A DNA stretch of 64,000 nucleotides from Ovis canadensis (taxonomy: Eukaryota; Chordata; Mammalia; Artiodactyla; Bovidae): positions 36,658,501 through 36,722,500 of the forward strand of contig NC_091251.1 of assembly GCF_042477335.2 (NCBI RefSeq), given 5' to 3'. A program made the position numbers and the translations under genes. Every line of letters starts with the position of its first letter. The first letter of the stretch is position 1. Below the pieces are notes generated by a model, which saw only the letters and a list, made by a program, of their open reading frames with translations, was not told the DNA's origin and made no database searches. This document shows, piece by piece, positions 46,141-57,985 of this stretch.

Positions 46141-47505
46141 TAGTCAGTGGGTTTTGTTGTTGATGTTATTTTTTAATGTTTTAAATAATTTTTGGAGTTG
46201 ATGATAACCTTTCCAAAGAGGGATTTTCATATAGAAAATATGATCCTTGGCTTGCCTTAAAAGAGCTTCAAAGTGTGCCCGTGTAACCATCAGCTAGAGC
46301 TGAGTAGAAACAGCCATTTCTAAAAAGCTCAAGAAGTCTTCCCTGGTTCCATTCCTCCCTCCTGACTCCCATCCTGTCTGTTCACTCAGGGATGATACCT
46401 ATCCGACTCCTGCACACATTTGGGTTTATGAGCCATCAGACTTGTTAAGTGTCCCAAGAGGAGTCTGGCTGATACTCTGCCTGCTCCTCGACCATTCTTC
46501 TTTAGATTGTGTTCAGAGAACATCCCCAAACATATTTTCTGATAGTTTCTTCTATAGATTTTCTCTGCACATTTTTAACTGCCCTCCTTTTCCTTCAAAT
46601 CAAACCCAAATGATTCAGTTGACAAGAAAGAGCTTGGGCTGAGGATTTGTTTATTTGAAAAGGGATTAATACAAACCCATAATTAAACTGGAATTCTCAG
46701 CACGATTTTTCTTTAGTATCAAAAGACTGCTAAATGTGAGCTCATTCTGTTATTTCATTAGCTTAATCGCCCCATCTGTGTTACAACAGCCACTGAATTA
46801 GCAGCCAATGTCATTATGCTATCATTTGTAGTTGAGGGACATTGTAAGATATAGTCTTGGGAAAAAGGTCTTTTGCATTGTGGTAAAAACAACTGTTGAG
46901 GGCTTTGGCCACAGGGTTTCTCAAAGCCATCTTGATTTTCAGTGCTTGACATTTCTTCAGCCCTAAGGAGCTCTTGCATTGTGTGCCCTTAACCTGCTGA
47001 TAGGGAGCTGCCAACTGTTAATACGTTCCTGGACACAGCTTTCCTAATGCAGTGGCTGTTACGGGGGCAACAATGAACACTGCTTGCTGGCAATGAAAGG
47101 ACTGTGGTAATAACATTTTATAATTATGAACACTGCTTGGAGTAGCTTTTCTTTCGAACGGGGTTGACTAAATATGACCAAGTCTTTTGGGGTTCATTTT
47201 TTCCTACTGTGCTTGGGTTTTTGGGTTTTTTATTCTTCTGTGAAAGCATTTTTCCAGGTAGAATTTTTCTCTTCAACCTCAAGGTACAGCTGTTTGTAAA
47301 AATATGAAATGTGTACAATTGGCAAGAAGTGAGCTCACTGATGTCAAAGAGGACACAGATAAATATTTGAGGTGTTAATTGTTAGGGATTTATTTCAATG
47401 TGGCTTAGTTTCATTGAGTTAGACAAGGGTGTGGTCCTAGTGTGATTAGATTGACTAGTTTTCTGTGAGTATGGTTTCAGTGTGTCTGCCCTCTGATGCC
47501 CTCTT
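46141..47505. other. Unique intergenic sequence
   Basis: No gene or recent repeat. Overlapping short frames at 46758-47014 lack support. Confidence 0.5.
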
Positions 47506-47509
47506 GCAA

Positions 47510-47815
47510 CACCTACCATCTTACTTGGGTTTCTCTTACCTTGGGCGTGGGGTATCTCTTCACGGCTGCTCCAGCAAAGCGCAGCTGCTGCTCCTTACCT
47601 TGGACTAGGGGTATCTCCTCACTGCCGCCCTTCCTGGCCTTCAATGTGGGATAGCTCCTCTAGGCCCTCCTGCGCCGCGCAGCCACCGCTCCTTGGATGT
47701 CGGGTTGCTCCTCCCGGCTGCCGCCCCTGGCCTCGGGCGTGGGGTAGCTCCTCTTGGTCGCAGCCGCCCGCGTTTAGTGCGCCGGTCGCAGCCGCCCGCG
47801 CGGCTGTGGTTTCAC
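47510..47815 (+). repeat. GC-rich minisatellite-like head of a composite element
   Basis: About five imperfect units built on a CTTGG-CGTGGGGTAGCTCCTC core (near 47545, 47603, 47642, 47693, 47735; spacing 39-58 bases), then a perfect 17-base direct repeat GGTCGCAGCCGCCCGCG at 47756-47772 and 47784-47800. It runs directly into BovB at 47816. Confidence 0.8.
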
Positions 47816-48640
47816 AAGCTGGAATCAAGATTGAAGGGAGAAATATCAATAACCTCAGATATGCAGATGACACCACCCTTATGGCAGAAAGTGAAGAGGA
47901 ACTAAAGAGACTCTTGATGAAAGTGAGAGAAGAGAGTGAAAAAGTTGGCTTAAAGCTCAACATTCAGAAAACTAAGATTATGGTATCTGGTCCCATCACT
48001 TCATGGCAAACAGATGGGGAAACAGTGGAAACAGTGTCAGACTTTATTTTTTTGGGCTCCAGAATCACTGCAGGTGGTGACTGCAGCCATGAAATTAAAA
48101 GATGCTTACTCCTGGGAAGAAAAGTTATGACCAACCTAAAGAGCATATTCAAAAGCAGAGACATTACTTTGCCAACAAAGGTCTGTCTAGTCAAGGCTAT
48201 GGTTTTTCCTGTGGTCATGTATGAATGTGAGAGTTGGACTGTGAAGAAGGCTGAGTGCCGAAGAATTGATGCTTTTGAACTGTGGTGTTGGAGAAGACTC
48301 TTGAGAGTCCCTTGGACTGCAAGGAGATCCAGTCCATTCTGAAGGAGATCAGCCCTGGGATTTCTTTGGAAGGAATGATGCTAAAGCTGAAACTCCAGTA
48401 TTTTGGCCACCTCGTGCGAAGAGTTGACTCATTGGAAAAGACTCTGATGCTGGGAGGGACTAGGGGCAGGAGGAGAAGGGGACGACAGAGGATGAGATGG
48501 CTGGATGGCATCACTGACTCGATAGACGTGAGTCTGAGTGAACTCCGGGAGTTGGTGATGGACAGGGAGGCCTGGTGTGCTGCGATTCATGGGGTCGCAA
48601 ATAGTCGGACACGACTGAGCGACTGAACTGAACTGAACTA
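47816..48640 (+). mobile_element. BovB LINE fused to the GC-rich head
   Basis: Sense BovB from AGCTGGAATCAAGATTG, just upstream of the RT YADDT motif (about 47860), to the AACTGAACTGAAC tail. A 12-base loss in the RRSNQSILK region shifts the frame. The GC-rich head and BovB share one open frame (47644-48342), but nothing suggests a real protein. Confidence 0.92.
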
Positions 48641-49100
48641 TTTTAATGTGATGAATAATCAGTGTGTCAAATCTGTGTTTTCATATGCATTATTGCTTAG
48701 AACAAAATTGTGTAAAAACTGAGTTGATAAAAGGGAAATGTTAATGAATCATACAGTTGAAATGGTGCTATCATGCAGGATATCTGATGTCTGGGAAAGC
48801 TTGAGACAAAGTCAGGCTTACCTGGGTCTATGCCCTAATTGTCTGGCTTCTCCGTTTGAGCTATTCCACTTGTTTCTCAATAATAGATGTTACTGCTGAT
48901 AATTTTTAGCAGTTAAAGCTTTCCCTTTGATGCCATTCAGAAGAATTTGGGGGCTCTTAATTGTTAAGGTATGTTCTTCCTCCAAAGCCAGGATATTTTC
49001 CTGTGTGGGGTATCATCCCATGCTTCCTCTTGGTCTTATGTGAGAGGAACAAGCTTGTTTGTCTGTTAAAGTGCATGGCTTTTTAAAAACAGAGAACAAT
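48641..49100. other. Unique intergenic sequence
   Basis: No gene or repeat recognised. Confidence 0.5.
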
Positions 49101-49215
49101 GTTTGACTCACAGCTCTGCCCCTCACCAACCATGAGACCTCAGCCAAGGAGCTTACCTTCCCTTATCTACAAGAGAAACAGTAAAATTCCTCCTGGATAC
49201 TGTCCACAGACATCC
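49101..49215 (+). mobile_element. MIR SINE fragment
   Basis: TTTGACTCACAGCTCTGCCC, CATGAGACCTCAGCCAAGG and TTATCTACAAGAGAAACAG follow MIR order. Confidence 0.6.
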
Positions 49216-49665
49216 TAGGCCTACCAGTGGGTCATGCTGGGTCTTGAGTACAGGTGAGAAAACACTAGAAAGTGTAGGGAGTGTTACCTATTGGGCAGCC
49301 TTATTGGGAGGTTAATTCCAACTGCCATGTATGAAATGGGTACATCAAAGAGGTGGTGGCTTTATTATTAGTTTCACCATATTTTGCCTTTATTTTCAGC
49401 ACACCATAAGTCATAAAAATTGTGAATGATGCAGAGATATTTTACACTGCATACCACCCATCGAAGGTTCCTGTTAGGTTTAATGTGTTGCAGGCCTTTT
49501 CCTTTCCTATTAGACCAGAGACTGGTGAACCTCGCTGGAGGTAGCCAAGAATGGAACTACTCTGCTAATGTATGCCAACTGACAGTAAACTATTCAGGCC
49601 TTCAGTTGACTGGAAGAGGGCCACCCAGTTAGGGTGAGGAATCTGTTTTACTCAGTCTAGCAATT
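49216..49665. other. Unique intergenic sequence
   Basis: No gene or repeat recognised. Confidence 0.5.
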
Positions 49666-49667
49666 TT

Positions 49668-49890
49668 TAATTTTTTAATATTTATTTTTATTTATATGGC
49701 CATGCCAGGTCTTAGTTGGGGCACATGGGATTGTCAGTCTTTGTTATGGCATGCGGGCTCTTTAGGTGAAGCATGCAGACTCTTAGTTGCAGCATGTGGG
49801 ATCTAGTTCCCTGACCAGTGATCAAACCTGGGCCCTCTGCACTGGGAGCACCAAGTCTTAGCCACTGGACCCCCAGGGAAGTCCCCCTAG
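49668..49890 (-). mobile_element. ART2/CHR-type SINE, antisense
   Basis: TTTATTTATATGGCCATGCC, TTAGTTGCAGCATGTGGGAT and head complement TGATCAAACCTGGG, ending CAGGGAAGTCCC. Confidence 0.88.
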
Positions 49891-50324
49891 TCTACCAGTT
49901 TAAATATTAATCTCATCCAAAACCACCATCACAGAAATACCCAGGATAGGGTCTGACTGAACATCTGGGCATCCCATGGGCCAGCCAAGTTGACAGAAAA
50001 TTAACCATCACATATACACACATGTATGTGTATATATTATGATTATTTTATTTCAGGTAATTGACCTATTTCCTATTGATTTAGGCATAATCTTTTAAGA
50101 AAATAAGCTTTACATAGTAGAAACATTCAGAAATGAGTATTGCACTTTCTGTAGACTTTCCTCTCCACACATACACCCTTACTCCTTTATCAGGAATTCA
50201 GAGAATTACAAGAGAACTTGTTTTGTTCCAAATCCTTCAATTAACATCTGAGAACTAGAATCATGGAGTGATTTATCTAACTGACACAGAAAAGTAGAGA
50301 TAAAAATGGGAATTAAACACATGG
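49891..50324. other. Unique intergenic sequence
   Basis: Small (CA/TG) run at 50013-50035; otherwise nothing recognised. Confidence 0.5.
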
Positions 50325-50537
50325 CTTCCCTAGTGGCTCAGTTGGTAAAGCATCTGGTTTCAATGCAGGAGATCCAGGTTTGATCCATGGGTTGGGAAGA
50401 TCCCCTGGAGAAGGAAATGGCACCCCACTTCAGTATTCTTGCCTGAAGAATCCCATGGACAGAGGAGCCTGGTGGGCTACAGTCCATGGGGTTACAAAGA
50501 GCTGGACACAACTGAGCGACTAACTTTGACTTTCAAA
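50325..50537 (+). mobile_element. Bov-tA SINE
   Basis: GGCTTCCCTAGTGGCTCAG head and Bov-A body; flanks AAACACATGGCTTC occur at 50316-50329 and 50535-50548, consistent with a target-site duplication. Confidence 0.93.
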
Positions 50538-51480
50538 CACATGGCTTCTTGATATAAGGATTCCATTAGTACCATGTGGCTATTTAGAAATGAGGTGGAT
50601 CGGTGTGCTACCTGTAGAGATCCCTGGGAGAATGTGCAGAGTCAAGGTAGTGGGATGGAGGGAAGAGAAGAGGGAGGAGCTTGAACTGGATGCACAAGAC
50701 AAAGGAAGGTAAGACAAAGTGAACCTATCACGTGAGTGCTCAGACAAGGGAGGAAAAAGAGAAGGGGAGAGTGCTGAGGGTCTGGGGTCTGAGGCAAGAA
50801 GGACTGGTAACTTGGGGGAAGTGAGGTAGAGATCCCCTACTCTCTGTCTCTTCATTCCCTCCTCTAGGACAGAGAACAGGACTCAGATCCTTTTCTGACT
50901 CACTCCTGGACAAGACAGTCTTCTTCTAGGCCAAGAACTTTGTCAGTCTCCTCAACTGACTCCTTAGCTCCATAAGTAGAAGTTAGGGGGCACTCCTTGC
51001 TCTTGAAATGAGACCTCCCCAACCCAACCGAGTTGATTCTCCAGGCTCAGCAGCATCAAGTATGGCCACTCACTCCCTCCTCCTTGATGATTCTGATCTG
51101 GCAGTGGGGATTCTTGTGACAGAAACAAGCGTGAAAAGCCTTTAAGATCAGTCCTGGTGCCCTCAAGACAGACCTGTCAATCTGCATGTTGGGTCTGGGA
51201 CACCGCTGTCTCCTGGCTCTCTCATGACCCTTATTTTAAAATGCTACTGGTAGCTTCGCCTCATTGTCCTTCTTGCTGTATTTTCCCCGCAGGGCTCATC
51301 ATCCTGTCTATACAGCTTGCATACTTTATTATGTTTATTGTCTCTCTCTCTTTTTGTATTCTCTGATGACTCCCATGTACCTCTAACAGCGTCTCACACG
51401 TAGGTACTCAAGAAATGTGTGCTGAATAAGGCTCCTCAAATCAATTGCCACTACACAACATTCTTAAGATGCCAAGGTGG
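50538..51480. other. Unique sequence, with an L2-like end at 51370-51432
   Basis: GTAGGTACTCAAGAAATGTG at 51400-51419 resembles an L2/MIR 3' end. No gene. Confidence 0.45.
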
Positions 51481-52420
51481 CTGATGGATAGCGGCTCCAT
51501 GCCCGCCTTTACCATCTATTGTGCAACTAAAGCTCCACGCCGGTTACCCACGAGGTCAAATGGGGGGGCTGATATACACGGCTTCTTTCCTAGTAGGACA
51601 TGTGCTGCGATACAAGCCCCTTCTTATCTGTGGGGATCCTCAGCCCGTTCTAATGCTTCCGCTCCCAAATCCCCACCCCTCGCTGACCCCACGCAGCTGC
51701 CTGTCTCACAGCGTAAACCAGCCTTCCGCCAGCAGGGGGCAGGAGCTGCTGCGAAATTCTGTGCTGGGCTTGCACCTCGCTCCAGCCTGGCCCGTTTTCT
51801 TGGCTGCTTCTCCCCTGTTCCTCGAATTCCTCGCCCTCTTCCTGGGTGGGATTGAAGGACACAGGGACCCGGAGAGTCAGCAAGTTCTTGCGTGCGCGCG
51901 TATGTGCTGATAGGATGGTGGGCATCTATACGGGAAAGTCATGTTCCCTCCCTGGGATGATGTTCTCTGGGCTCACTGATCGATCGGCCCACGGCAGCTC
52001 TAATAGAACTCCGATGTCGCTGACCCAAGGCCCGGGTGACCGGACCCACGGCGTTTTTCTTCGGGTCTCTTCACCCACAGAGCTTCCGCCACTGAGGCGC
52101 AGATCAGGGACTCCTGACAGGAGTTTCGATGCTCTATCCATAGGGCCTCCGCTTCCTTCTTAGAAACAAACCCTAGACTTGCAAGCACAGCCTGAGGAGG
52201 AAGCACTGCTAGAAAAGGAGGGGGCCTGGAGCTGCGGAGATCCCACATGCGGGCTCAGCGCCATTGCGCTCGGGGGAGGGTTCCCACGGCCGCCGCCTCG
52301 GTCGGCAGGGGGCGCTGCGCCGCCTGGCACTCGTGGGCCGAGCGGGACCAGAACTTTTAATGACTTTCTGGCTCTTCCACCTGGCTTCGAACTTTCAAAA
52401 GCCTCTTTTAATCACTGAGG
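51481..52420. promoter_or_regulatory. CpG-rich block with two CTCF-like motifs
   Basis: The most CpG-rich non-repetitive stretch outside METTL17. It holds CGCCAGCAGGGGGCAGGA at 51728-51745 and GGCAGGGGGCGCTG at 52304-52317, both close to the CTCF consensus and in the same orientation. It lies between METTL17 and the RNase. Long overlapping frames here are a GC effect. Could be an insulator, an enhancer or the promoter of a non-coding transcript; sequence alone cannot decide. Confidence 0.5.
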
Positions 52421-53087
52421 AAAACCTCAGGATAGTAAGCAAGTAGGTTTTATATTATGAGCGCCTACTGTGTACCAGGAACTCTCCATCGCGGAGGAGG
52501 CTGATGTGCTGGAGGAGGCAGGTGGAGGAAGGAGGGAATATCTGCAGCTTCCCAGCTGGGTTTTCCGAGATCAGCTCTGCGGTGCATCACCATGGTAGTT
52601 TATGTTTTATTTCATAAATATGAGTTATGAGCTTTGAAAACAAATAGAAAGCTTTGTTTGAGCTTTCTATTACCAGGGACCCTTCCTTACTCGACTGAGA
52701 AGGGGCTGTAGTGAAGCAGTCTATTTGACTGTTTCCTTTAAAAACACAGATGCGTGTAAACGACGGTTGTAAATTCAAACATACTAAGAGAGCAAATCTA
52801 GTAAAAAGAATGTTGTCCTCTGGTTCTTGTCTAATAGGTCCAAATTTTATTTTCCAGACGCAATAATTTTTCAGTTTTTTGGGTATACTTTTATAATCTT
52901 TTTATATCTACATGTTACACAGATTTATAAGTTTGTTGACATGTGGATAGATGCCTCTTCCCCACCTCCCCCCCATAAGTATAACATTTTATATTCAGTG
53001 TTCTACATTGAATATCTCTTTCCCACTGACAATATATTTTGGACATATTCCATGCCTGGCAAGAGTGTTCCTCATTCTATTTAATGT
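52421..53087. other. Unique sequence with an L2-like piece
   Basis: GAGCGCCTACTGTGTACCAG at 52459-52478 is L2-like text. No gene. Confidence 0.45.
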
Positions 53088-53298
53088 ACTCGTTGCTTCA
53101 GTTGTCCAACTCTTTGAGACCCTATGTACTGTAGCCCCCCAGGCTCCTCTGTCCATGGGATTCTCGAGGCAAGAACACGGGTGGTTTGCCATGCTCTTTT
53201 CCAGGGGATCTTCCCAACCCAGTGATCAAACCCACATCTCTTAAGTCTCTTGCATTGGCAGGTGGGTTCTTTACCACTAGCGCCATCTGGGAAGCCCC
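53088..53298 (-). mobile_element. Bov-tA SINE, antisense
   Basis: Bov-A body then CCCAGTGATCAAACCCACATC and the head complement ending CTGGGAAGCCCC. Confidence 0.9.
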
Positions 53299-53679
53299 TT
53301 CTATTTAATGGCTGAATAATATTCCTTTGTAAGTATATACTGTTGTATTTTATATAGCCCCATATTAAGGATATTCTGTTTATTTTCAAAGTTCTACTAG
53401 TATAAACAAATTGGAATGAATGTAGTGGAACAAAGCAGCAATATTAAGCATCATGTGTTTATGTATAATGCCTGTGCTATTGGAGAGTTACCCCAGGTAC
53501 TATGGGTGTTCCTAGGGCCTTATGTTCTGAAGCTCCTGTGTGGGGTAGGGTGGGAGATGCTGTGGCTTGACAACAGAAAACCCTTCCAAATACACATGGT
53601 GTTGCTGAACCTAGTGAAGCCTGGGAAAAGTGAACATTTTTGGCACAGTTCAGTTGGTTTTTCTTGTAACAGGGATCTG

Positions 53680-53752
53680 AGGAGTCAGTATCAATTGGAT
53701 CAAACTTTGGTCTTTTATGAGACTGATGCGCTGCCCACTGCACTAAGAAAGT
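53680..53752 (-). pseudogene. tRNA-Met(CAT)-like pseudogene or tRNA-derived SINE head
   Basis: The minus strand reads CTTAGTGCAG-TGGGCAGCGC-ATCAG-TCTCATAA, close to the 5' half and CAT anticodon loop of elongator tRNA-Met. The 3' half is diverged (a GTTTGATCC B-box-like piece remains) and the acceptor stem does not pair. Confidence 0.4.
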
Positions 53753-53829
53753 GCTAAATTTTGGTCTTTTAATACTGGAGAGTGTTAAAATGATAACCAT
53801 GTTTATATATGGAGGATAAACTAAGATAC

Positions 53830-54042
53830 TGGGCTTCCCTGGTGGCTCAGATGGTAAAGAGTCTGCCTGCAATGTGGGAGACCTAGGTTCGATCTCTTGG
53901 TTGGGAAGATCCCCTGGAGGGAGGGCATGGCAACCCACTCCAATATTCTTGCCTGGAGAATCCCCATGGACAGAGGAGCCTGGCTGGTCCCAGTCCACGT
54001 GGTCACAAGGAGTCGGACACGACTGAGCGACTAAGCACAAAC
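53830..54042 (+). mobile_element. Bov-tA SINE
   Basis: GGGCTTCCCTGGTGGCTCAG head and Bov-A body; AACTAAGATAC flanks at 53819-53829 and 54040-54050 mark the target-site duplication. Confidence 0.94.
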
Positions 54043-54119
54043 TAAGATACCAGGATAGATAACTGATTTTATATTCACACTGAACATATGTAAGATTATA
54101 TTGAATGTTCTCATCTGTA

Positions 54120-54245
54120 AAAGAATTTTAAAATTTAAACTGACCCTCACAATATTCCATCAAGCAGCTATAATTATCCCCAGTTTGGAGATAATACTGA
54201 GGCCCTGAGAGTTACAAAATAGCAGGTAGAAACAGAGCTTGATGT
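54120..54245 (-). mobile_element. MIR SINE shared by the duplication
   Basis: ACTGACCCTCACAATATTCC and ATAATTATCCCCAGTTTGGA follow MIR; partner at 41085-41225. Confidence 0.65.
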
Positions 54246-54290
54246 TCTCTGTCATTGTGGCTGTTCCTTAGAGGGAGGCAGGATGCCTAG

Positions 54291-55387
54291 TAGGTTTAAA
54301 AGTGTTATCCATGTAGGTTGCCTCTGAGTCTCTTGTCTAAGGAGGGCGTATCATCCAGGCTGAAATACTTGCTTTATCAGGGTTTTGTTTCCAAGGTAAA
54401 AATGTTATTTCCTTAATAAAAGGTATTTATAGGAATATATTTATATTCATATTTATGAATTATATTTATATTTATTCAAAAAATTTACTTAAGCATCTGA
54501 CTGTTTTAGGCACAAGTACAATGAACTGAGTGAGGCCTTCTATTTCACATAGATGTCTCAGCCAAAACCTTTGATCATTTCTCCCTTTATTCAATGGGAA
54601 AATGTCCAAAGACAGTAGGTTAATTGTGTACACTCAGGTGATGATGGGGTCAAGTTAACACAGGCTTATGCTAAGATGCAGGTCCCTGATTAGAAGTATT
54701 TGTAGCTGGAGTTGTCTTGGGTTCCCAAGGCAAATGTACCTCCACTTTCTCTCACCTTGAAATCGCCCCAGTATTGAGACACTATCAATTTCCATCTTAG
54801 GCTTATGAAGTCAGAGTCAGCTACAGTGAGTCCCAAATGCCAGGGTGGGAACAGATGGTGACAGAATCACCTGAAGGAAGATTTGGAAGTGCTGACTCCT
54901 GAGCTCCCAGATTCTGTAGTTTCCAAATGCAACAAAGGCATAGGCAAGATTCACTTTGTGACTGAGTGGAACACAAAGACTAGGTATCGATGATCACCAC
55001 AGCGCCTTAGTTTCTTCTGAGGCATCTTAATAAAGACCATGGAAAGTGCCCACTGAATTCAACCTCATCTGACCTCTCAGTAAAACAGTCCCCATTTTGA
55101 GACTCTGCGGAAGTCATGATGACTGACCAAACACCATTTTTTGATTTGATAGATCAGCTACAACCAATATCCACCTCCCACTGCCTAGAATAATAGTTTG
55201 GTACCAGAAAAATCATGGTTGGATTTCTGGCCTCACAAAATGTTATGGGAGAGCAGCAGGGTGGGTACGAACCCAGGTTTCAGTATGGGACAACCTCACC
55301 TCGGCCACACCCCCCAACCTCTGCCCCGTATTCCATAACAGCAGGACTCAAAATGTTTGCTCTCAGTATCACCAAAAGTTATTGAAG
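54291..55387. other. Unique sequence in the right segment
   Basis: No gene; AT-rich tract at 54410-54490. Confidence 0.5.
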
Positions 55388-55618
55388 GAATTTCCCTGGT
55401 GACTCAATTGTCAAGACTCTGTGCTCCCACTGCAGGGGTCCTGGGTTTGATCCCTGGTCAAGGAACTAATTCCCATATGCTGCAATTAAGAGTTTGCATG
55501 TTACACTAAAAATCTGCTGCAACTGAAGAGGGAAGATCCCACATGCAAATAAGATGTGCAAATCCCATGTGCAAATAAGACCCAGTGCAGCCTAAGTAAA
55601 TAAATCTTTAAAAAATAA
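55388..55618 (+). mobile_element. CHR/ART2-type tRNA SINE
   Basis: AATTTCCCTGGTGACTCAAT head, GGGTTTGATCCCTGGTCAAG B-box region, A-rich end (TAAATAAATC). Confidence 0.85.
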
Positions 55619-57169
55619 ACAAGTTATTGAGAACAGCAAAGAACTTTTATGTTGATTATATCCATATATATTTACCTTATTAGAAATTAGGACCAAGACA
55701 TTTTAGAATGATTAATCATTAACTCAAAATTCATTTAATAATAGCAAGAGTGGATCATTAAATGTTGATATATATCATGTATTTTTTTAAAGCCTATTTT
55801 CTAAAACAAAAAGAATATTTATAAGCAGAATACCGTTGTCTCACATTTTCTTTACTGGCTGACTCTGTGTTGACAGTTGGATTCTATATCTGCTTTTGCA
55901 TTCATCCATTGTACTATGATGTTTTGCTAAATTATGTAAAGAGAATCTGGCCTCACATAGGTAAATGGTTTGAAAGGTAAGACCCTAATAGATACTACAA
56001 AATGGTTTGTGGGACCATGAGGGTCCTTGAACCATTCTTGACCTAATCAGCACATGCATTCCATTTCTCAGATCACAGGTATTGATTCTGAGGTCAACCT
56101 TTTACACAACCAGATATATTTGATGGAAATGTTGGCAGTTGAAGACGGGGCTATCTTCTGCCGGACTTATTCCTGAGGTGGTATAAGGTTTGGAGTTGTT
56201 GCAGTCACCTTAAAAAGATGTGAGAGAAATTTGCCTGATGTGTGCACCACGATCTTGGAGAGACGGAAATGGAGAAAGAGAGGGAAACTTCGGTTTTCTT
56301 TTCATCATCAGAGTTCTGATAAGCTGCACATTAAGCCATAACAGTTCCTTGTTTCTTGGGGCAGTGTAACTGCTCTTTCAGATTGTTAGGACATCAGCAG
56401 CAAGGCCAAGTACGTGGAGGGAAGGGCCTTCAGCACACCGTTGTGACCAGAGGAACTCCTGAACAGTCACAGCTGTGGAGGACCCTGTAGGTCAGAAACT
56501 GGTCAAAATCTGGGGGAGGTGTAGAGGGTGTTAAAATAGATGAATGAATGAATTTATTTAATCCTCCACTTGGTTTTGAATCTCTGCTTTTGAGATAACT
56601 GCTCACGATGAAAGTACTGTGGCAAAAGGCTCTCACATTTTGTTAAAAAGGAAATGAAGAATTCTTTTTCATTATCAGTTGCCACTAAGGCTCTTGATTC
56701 CCCTCCAGACCAATTTCACCTTCCAGGTGAGACTGAATTTCTGGTAAGTTCAGAAGTGCACTGGCCTGGTATAGCTGGATCCTGGTGTCTTGTGCCAGAT
56801 TTAGTAATGTCCATATGGTGTGCCGTGGGTCACATTTAACTCAGTGGGATGTGTGAACAATTTGATCTACTCAGTCTTCTTGTCCATTTGAATCACCCTG
56901 CTGTTCCCGTTCACTGAGTTTTCTCATGTCACCAGTTTTGAGTTCAATATACCTTGAAATACTAAGCATTTTGAAGTAGGCATTGTCCTTATGAAATTAT
57001 TATAACTCAGACTTCAGACACAAATCAACTGTAATCCATTATACAGTTATGTTTAATAACATAAGTAAAGTTTTAGTGTCAAAAAAGGCTGTGTTTCATA
57101 GGTAATTTTTGAACTGGGGATGAGAACAGGATTTCTGTGCTCTCTTCCCTACTCCTTGCCTCACTCTTT
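55619..57169. other. Unique intergenic sequence
   Basis: No gene or recent repeat recognised. Confidence 0.5.
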
Positions 57170-57985
57170 TTTACTTCTTCAAATTTTACCGAGATACAAT
57201 TGACACACAGCACTACATAAGTTTAAGGTGTACAGCATAATGATTTGATCTATAAACACGATGAAGTGATTATCACAATAAGTTTAGTGAACATTCATTA
57301 TCTCATATAGATACAAAATTAAAGAAATAGAAAAAGTTGTCCTTTTTATGAGAACTCTTAGGATTTACGACCCAGCGACTTTCATATGTAACATACAGCA
57401 GTGTTAATTGTATCTATCATATGCATTACAGCTGTAGGACTTATTTATCTTTTAACCTGAAAATAGTTTAACCTGAAGATGAAGATTGACTATCTTCATC
57501 CCATTCCTCCTCCCTCTCATCCCCTACCTCTGGTAACCACTAATCTAATCTCTTTCTATGAGTCTGTTTCATTTGTTTGTTTGTGAAGTATGATTGACCT
57601 ACAACACTGTTAGTTCCTGATACACAGCAGAGTGATTCGATATTTCTATACATTTCAAAATGAACGCCATGACATCTAGTTGTCATCTGTTACCAAAGAC
57701 ACTACATAATTTTTGACTATATTCCCCACACTGTAAATGTGTTCCCGAGACTCACTTGTTTTATAACTAGAATTTCGCACATCTTAATCTCTCTCACCTG
57801 GCTCTTTCATTTCCTCACTGCACTCCCCTCTGGCAAACACCTGCATCTATGACTCTGATTCTGCTTTATTATGCTTGCTCATTTGCTGTTTAGATGCCAC
57901 ATATAAGTGCAATCATACAGTATTTGTCCTTCACTGGCTGCATTTCACCAAACGCAATACCCTCTAGGTCCCCTCATGTTGTCAC
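57170..57985 (-). mobile_element. Old L1M LINE 3' region, antisense
   Basis: Text such as CCGAGATACAATTGACACAC, AAGGTGTACAGCATAATGAT and GTGAAGTATGATTGACCTAC is the complement of mammalian L1M 3' ends. It looks like two stacked L1 pieces. Confidence 0.75.

Larger units (their letters stand above)
53299..54290 (+). repeat. Right copy (B) of the segmental duplication, first block
   Basis: Direct counterpart of 40500-41270: old L1 text (TTAATGGCTGAATAATATTC), the CTCCTGTGTGGGGTAGGGTG block, the TTTTAATACTGGAGAGTG block and the MIR followed by TTCCTTAGAGGGAGGCAGG occur in the same order as in copy A. A Bov-tA at 53830-54042 interrupts B only. Confidence 0.6.

Noticed and set aside
47644-48342. 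232-codon open frame joining GC-rich sequence to a BovB protein segment
   Set aside because: The second half is BovB RT/C-terminal sequence and the first half is a minisatellite; no start context, splice or family supports a gene.
51445-52418. Several overlapping frames of 80-136 codons on both strands
   Set aside because: Overlap in all registers is expected in GC-rich DNA with few stops; no domain, no conserved start, no splice pattern.
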